A DNA stretch of 64,000 nt from Hyphomicrobiales bacterium (GTDB lineage Bacteria > Pseudomonadota > Alphaproteobacteria > Rhizobiales > Beijerinckiaceae). The notes beneath the pieces were generated by a model that was given only the letters and a program-made list of their open reading frames with translations, was not told the DNA's origin and did not search any database. This document shows positions 60,470 to 64,000 of this stretch, piece by piece. Location of the stretch: contig CAKNFJ010000001.1 in NCBI GenBank assembly GCA_930633495.1, forward strand, positions 2,875,001 to 2,939,000. The letters are read 5' to 3'. A program made the translations under genes and the position numbers. Positions within the stretch are counted from its first letter, which is position 1, and the number at the start of each line of letters is the position of its first letter.

Positions 60470-60686
60470 TCACCTTGCTCTCGGCGTTGCTTCGACTGCG
60501 AGGGCAGCAATCCTGAGCCGACAATCCACCTCTCTCGGAGATGGGTTGTCGGTTCAGGGAAACGTCAGCCTGCCTTGAATTGGTTGGCTATGGCCTCGGT
60601 GCCTCGTGCCAGGACGCCGACGTCTTTGGCTATGGCGGTGAAGAGGGTTCCGATCTCGATGCGGCGTGGTTGCACAGCCCCGTCGT

Positions 60687-60929
60687 TCAGGCCGTCTCGC
60701 CGACCGCCTGCAGATAGAGGTCGAGGATCGCCTCTTCTTCCTTGCGCTCGTCGAGATCGCGCTTGCGCAGCGCCACGACCTTGCGCAGCACCTTGACGTC
60801 GTAGCCGTTGCCCTTGGCCTCGGCATAGACCTCCTTGATGTCGTCGGCGATCGTCTTCTTCTCTTCCTCGAGGCGCTCGATGCGCTCCACGATGCTCTTG
60901 AGCTGATCGCCCTGAACCGGATCGTCCAT
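60687..60929 (-). CDS. gapR: GapR-family (DUF2312) nucleoid-associated protein
   Basis: The 80-residue product is a near-canonical DUF2312 domain: [40 protein letters not shown] and a tail [15 protein letters not shown]. In Caulobacter, GapR binds overtwisted AT-rich DNA, supports topoisomerase action and is essential for replication. The ATG at 60929 has AAGGATAT upstream. It lies close to DUF1036 and pyk genes, a neighbourhood I recall as common in rhizobial relatives. Confidence 0.93.
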   Translation of the reverse strand: MDDPVQGDQLKSIVERIERLEEEKKTIADDIKEVYAEAKGNGYDVKVLRKVVALRKRDLDERKEEEAILDLYLQAVGETA

Positions 60930-61160
60930 CTGATATCCTTCCGGGGTATGGAAATTCGCCGGCAGCGTTCGCGCGGATCGGGGCCGGGCGTCAAGCCACA
61001 AACGTCCCGCTCTCAACAGGTCCGATGCCGCATCCCCAAGCCCGCACCGCGGCGAAAACGGCGGCGCGCTGCCTGCCGAACCCGCCGAATCCATACGCCA
61101 AACGTCTGATACGATATCGAGAAGAGAGATGACGCGACGCCTCGCTCCACCTAAAAGAAG

Positions 61161-61183
61161 CCACGGGCGCACGGCGCCCGTGG
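61161..61183. terminator. Strong hairpin upstream of gapR
   Basis: CCACGGGCGC (61161-61170) and GCGCCCGTGG (61174-61183) make a perfect 10-bp stem with a 3-base loop. Read on the minus strand it is followed by CTTCTTTTAG, a terminator-like tail, though no minus-strand gene lies immediately upstream of it in the window. Confidence 0.45.
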
Positions 61184-61190
61184 CGATCCA

Positions 61191-61312
61191 GAGCATTTTC
61201 GAGCGAGGTGGACACCGGTTCGCGTGAAGAACCAAAGGTCCGCGTCAGCGAATATGCGACAAAACAACGAGATGGCTCAGGTCCGCGATTCGGAGAATTG
61301 TGGAACTGCTCC
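61191..61312 (+). repeat. Dispersed palindromic repeat, type 1 (copy c)
   Basis: It starts GAGCATTTTCGAGCGAGGTG, contains ACCGGTTCGCGTGAAGAA and GCGATTCGGAGAATTG, and ends AACTGCTCC. It has a small internal insertion relative to copies b and d. It lies directly before the glycerate kinase RBS. Confidence 0.75.
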
Positions 61313-61328
61313 AGGGGGAAGAAGCGGC

Positions 61329-62633
61329 GTGCAGGATTCCATCACGGCAACGGCCAGAATGCGCGCGACGGCGCGCAGGATCTACGAGGCCGCCGTCGCC
61401 CGCGCCCACCCCGCCGGATGCCTGCCGCAGCATCTCCCACCTGCTCCCGCAACCGGGCGGCTGATCCTGCTTGCCGCCGGCAAGGCCGCGGGCAGCATGA
61501 TGGCGCTGGCGGAGGCCCACTATCTCGACGGCGGCTTGCCGCCGGAGCGGCTTCTCGGCCATGCCGTCGCCCGTCACGGCTATACCGCGCCGACCCGCCA
61601 GATTCCGATGGTCGCCGCCGGCCATCCGGTTCCCGACCAGGGCAGCATAGACAGTGCCGAACAGGCCCTTGCCCTCGCCGCCTCCGCCACTGCGGATGAT
61701 CTCGTCCTCGTGCTGCTCTCCGGCGGCGGCTCTGCCAATTGGGTGGCGCCGGCCGGCGCCCTCGCACTGGCCGAGAAGCAGGCCGTCAACAAGGCACTGC
61801 TGCGCTCCGGCGCGCCGATCGGCGAGATGAACATCGTCCGCAAGCGCCTCTCGCGCATCAAGGGCGGCCGGCTCGCGCTCGCCGCCGCACCGGCGCAGCT
61901 GCTGACCCTTGCGATCTCCGACGTGCCCGGCGACGAGTCGACGGCCATCGCCTCCGGGCCGACCGTCGCCGATCCCTCGACCACGGCGCAGGCTCGCGAC
62001 ATCGTCGCACGCTATGGGCTCGCGCTTCCTCCCGCTGCCCGCACCCTGCTCGACGACCCGGCGAACGAGACGCCGAAGCCCGGCCAACCCGCCTTCGCCA
62101 ACAGCACGTTCCGCATCATCGCGCGCCCTGCCGATGCCCTTCTCGCGGCACGCACCACCGCCGAAGCCGCCGGCTACGAGGTCCATGACCTCGGCGCCGA
62201 TGTCGAGGGCGAGGCCCGCGAGGTCGCTTCCGCCCATGCCGAACTGGCGCGACGGCTGAAGCGCGAGGGCCGCCGCGCCGCCATCCTGTCAGGCGGCGAA
62301 CTCACCGTGACGCTGCGCGGCTCCGGCCGCGGCGGCCCCAATCAGGAATACGCCCTGGCGCTCGCTATCGCCCTTGCCGGTGAATCCGGCATCATCGCGC
62401 TCGCCGGCGATACCGACGGTACCGATGGCGGCGGCGGCGAGGCCACGGATCCCGCCGGCGCGCTGATCGACCCGGAAACTTTGACACGCGCCGCCGCAAT
62501 CGGCCTTGATCCTGCCCGATGCCTCGCCGACAACGATTCGACCGGCTTCTTCGAAGCGCTCGGCGATTTGCTGCAGCCGGGACCGACGCTCACCAATGTC
62601 AATGACTGCCGCGTGATCCTGATCGAGCCGTGA
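61329..62633 (+). CDS. Glycerate 2-kinase (GckA/MOFRL family)
   Basis: The product has 434 residues from GTG 61329 (GGGGGAAG upstream); longer readings run into the repeat. The N-terminal DUF4147 domain (LILLAAGKAAGSMMALAEAH, VLLSGGGSANWVAPAGALAL) is followed by a C-terminal MOFRL domain (LRGSGRGGPNQEYALALAIA, AGDTDGTDGGG). It phosphorylates D-glycerate to 2-phosphoglycerate in the serine cycle, glyoxylate and photorespiration-type routes. The pyruvate kinase gene downstream works two steps later in the same direction. Confidence 0.92.
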   Translation: MQDSITATARMRATARRIYEAAVARAHPAGCLPQHLPPAPATGRLILLAAGKAAGSMMALAEAHYLDGGLPPERLLGHAVARHGYTAPTRQIPMVAAGHPVPDQGSIDSAEQALALAASATADDLVLVLLSGGGSANWVAPAGALALAEKQAVNKALLRSGAPIGEMNIVRKRLSRIKGGRLALAAAPAQLLTLAISDVPGDESTAIASGPTVADPSTTAQARDIVARYGLALPPAARTLLDDPANETPKPGQPAFANSTFRIIARPADALLAARTTAEAAGYEVHDLGADVEGEAREVASAHAELARRLKREGRRAAILSGGELTVTLRGSGRGGPNQEYALALAIALAGESGIIALAGDTDGTDGGGGEATDPAGALIDPETLTRAAAIGLDPARCLADNDSTGFFEALGDLLQPGPTLTNVNDCRVILIEP

Positions 62634-63079
62634 GATTTTCCCTGACCCAGCGAGCAGGCCTTCTCGCCGCCTGCTGCATCGCCGCCTTCGCGGCCAGCGC
62701 CCGGCCGGCAAAAGCGGACCTGCGCATGTGCAACACGACCTCGAGCCGCATCGGCGTCGCGATCGGCTATCGCGACGCGCAGGGCTGGACGACGGAAGGC
62801 TGGTGGAACATCAGCCCGCGCGGCTGCGAGACGCTGCTGCGCGGCACGCTGGCGGCACGTTTCTACTATGTCCACGCTGTCGATTACGACAAGGGTGGCG
62901 AGTGGACCGGCAAATCGGTCATGTGCGTCCGCAACAAGGAATTCACGATTCGCGGCATCGAGGACTGCCTGGCGCGCGGCTATGATCGCGCCGGCTTCTT
63001 CGAGGTCGACACCGGCGAGCAGAAGAGCTGGACCATCCAGCTCACCGACACCGGCGGAGCCGCATCGCCGCGGCCCTGA
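62630..63079 (+). CDS. DUF1036 periplasmic protein
   Basis: The 149-residue product starts at a GTG overlapping the glycerate kinase stop. A signal peptide (cut after ARPAKA) precedes a single DUF1036 domain (LRMCNTTSSRIGVAIGYRDA, WWNISPRGCETLLRG, DYDKGGEWTGKSVMCV). The conserved Cys pairs suggest disulfides in the periplasm. The molecular role is unknown, but the family is commonly found next to pyk in alphaproteobacteria. Confidence 0.9.
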   Translation: MRFSLTQRAGLLAACCIAAFAASARPAKADLRMCNTTSSRIGVAIGYRDAQGWTTEGWWNISPRGCETLLRGTLAARFYYVHAVDYDKGGEWTGKSVMCVRNKEFTIRGIEDCLARGYDRAGFFEVDTGEQKSWTIQLTDTGGAASPRP

Positions 63080-63125
63080 CCGGGCGTATATGACGACGAC
63101 GAGGGCTGGCCGAAGCCGGCCCGCT

Positions 63126-63227
63126 GGAGCATTTTCGAGCAAGGCGGACACCGGTTCGCGCCGAGGAAATGCGACAAGACAAGGAGACGGACCATTCGCG
63201 CGCTTCAGAGAAAGGCGGGAATGCTCC
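63126..63227 (+). repeat. Dispersed palindromic repeat, type 1 (copy d) with terminal inverted repeats
   Basis: The element runs from GGAGCATT (63126-63133) to its exact complement AATGCTCC (63220-63227) and has the family core GACACCGGTTCGCG. It shows the element's boundaries best. It lies between DUF1036 and pyk. Confidence 0.8.
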
Positions 63228-63289
63228 GGATGCATTCAAGGGGCTGACAGGCCGGGACCGGAAGCGGTTCGGCCTCATGGGGACAGACA

Positions 63290-64000
63290 ATGAAGCGTGA
63301 ACGCCGGATCAAGATCATCGCCACCCTCGGCCCAGCCTCTTCGACCGAGGAGATGTGCGCGAAGCTGTTCGAGGCCGGCGTCGATGTCTTCCGCATCAAC
63401 ATGAGCCATACCCAGCGCGAAACGCTGGCCGACAAGGTCGCGATGCTGCGCGGGCTGGAGGGCAGGTTCCATCGCCCCGTCGGCATCCTGGCCGACCTGC
63501 AGGGGCCGAAGCTGCGCGTCGGTCAATTCGGCGGCGACGGCGGCGCGATGCTGGAGAAGGGCGCGCGCTTCATCCTGGATTCCAATCCCGCTCCCGGCGA
63601 CGCCAAGCGCGTCCACCTGCCCCATCCGGAGATCCTGAGCGCGCTGGAACCGGGCCATAACCTCATCCTCGACGACGGCAAGCTGCGCCTCGTCGTCGAG
63701 AAGGCGTCGCCCAAGGAGGCCGTGACCAAGGTGCTGGTCGGCGGCCGCCTCTCCTCGCGCAAGGGCGTCAGCCTGCCCGACACCACCATCGCCGTCTCGG
63801 CCATGACCGAGAAGGACCGCGCCGATGCCGAAGTCGCGGCCGAGGTCGGCGTCGACTGGATCGCGCTGTCCTTCGTGCAGCGGCCGGAGGACATGGCCGA
63901 ATTGCGCAAGATCGTGCAGGGCCGGGCGCTGGCGCTCGCCAAGATCGAGAAGCCGCAGGCCGTCACCCGGCTCGCGGAGATCATCGATGCCTCCGACGCG
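63290..64000 (+). CDS. pyk: Pyruvate kinase (5' part, runs off the right edge)
   Basis: The first 237 codons are present, of about 475 usual. The N-terminus MKRERRIKIIATLGPASSTE and FRINMSHT, ILADLQGPKLRVG, WIALSFVQRPEDM and the active-site lysine in LALAKIEKPQAV identify the barrel and B domain. It converts phosphoenolpyruvate and ADP to pyruvate and ATP. It follows glycerate kinase and DUF1036 on the same strand, with a type 1 repeat in the 210-bp gap. Confidence 0.95.
   Translation, partial: MKRERRIKIIATLGPASSTEEMCAKLFEAGVDVFRINMSHTQRETLADKVAMLRGLEGRFHRPVGILADLQGPKLRVGQFGGDGGAMLEKGARFILDSNPAPGDAKRVHLPHPEILSALEPGHNLILDDGKLRLVVEKASPKEAVTKVLVGGRLSSRKGVSLPDTTIAVSAMTEKDRADAEVAAEVGVDWIALSFVQRPEDMAELRKIVQGRALALAKIEKPQAVTRLAEIIDASDA

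Overview
The window is G+C-rich DNA of an alphaproteobacterium, most likely a Hyphomicrobiales member close to Bosea. This is inferred from gene content: a minCDE operon, an aapJQM amino-acid importer, a GapR (DUF2312) homologue close to a DUF1036 gene and pyruvate kinase, many solute-binding-protein importers, and short dispersed palindromic repeats of the kind common in rhizobial relatives. No rRNA, tRNA or CRISPR array was found.

Layout. 0-6 kb: the 5' part of a PACE efflux gene divergent from a LysR regulator, then an oligopeptide-type importer (binding protein and two permeases) and an RpiR regulator. 6-12 kb: aapM, aapQ and aapJ on the minus strand, divergent from a histidine kinase/response regulator pair. 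12-16 kb: a HbpS/GlcG-like secreted protein, an ankyrin protein, a lone Fis-type DNA-binding protein and minC-minD-minE. 16.5-21.5 kb: a MocR regulator divergent from a polar amino-acid importer operon that begins with a 4,5-dihydroxyphthalate decarboxylase-like gene. 21.7-24.4 kb: a tight four-gene phospholipid-type operon (acyltransferase, CDP-DAG synthase, small membrane protein, CDP-alcohol phosphatidyltransferase with an unusual motif). 24.4-27.1 kb: a decayed stretch with gene remnants around one intact PRC-barrel gene.

27.1-45.6 kb is a catabolic island. It holds an isocitrate-lyase/PEP-mutase-family lyase and its GntR regulator, divergent from an operon of an aconitase-family dehydratase, a cyclic amidohydrolase, an isochorismatase-fold amidase and RidA. 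A separate minus-strand pair follows (AMDase/maleate-isomerase-like protein and FAD monooxygenase) behind a perfect palindrome, then a complete polyamine-type ABC importer divergent from an aldehyde dehydrogenase, a HutC-type GntR regulator, a class III aminotransferase and a hemC homologue. Together these look like uptake of a nitrogenous compound, ring hydroxylation and opening, amide hydrolysis, and conversion of the resulting acids into central metabolism. The substrate is not known.

46-52.6 kb: an N-carbamoyl amino acid/allantoate-type hydrolase, a LysR regulator, an RraA-like protein and a second oligopeptide-type importer. A motif AGCATAGG-N6-CTATT lies upstream of both the hydrolase and the RraA-like gene and probably marks one LysR regulon. 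53-59.8 kb: an accessory cluster of unknown purpose, with a SARP/TolB/TPR regulator, a PAP2/vanadium-haloperoxidase-fold protein with a Gly-Gly-Thr tandem repeat, a cytoplasmic-looking subtilase, a small conserved-looking protein and a PAS-LuxR regulator. It is followed by an orphan protein, an AT-rich island (about 21% G+C by my count) and an IS5-type transposase remnant. 60.6-64 kb: core genes again (gapR, glycerate 2-kinase, DUF1036, start of pyruvate kinase).

Three of the five ABC importers in the window have no ATPase gene beside them. The most novel-looking part is the protease/PAP2/SARP cluster at 53-59 kb, followed by the catabolic island and the hemC/aminotransferase pair.
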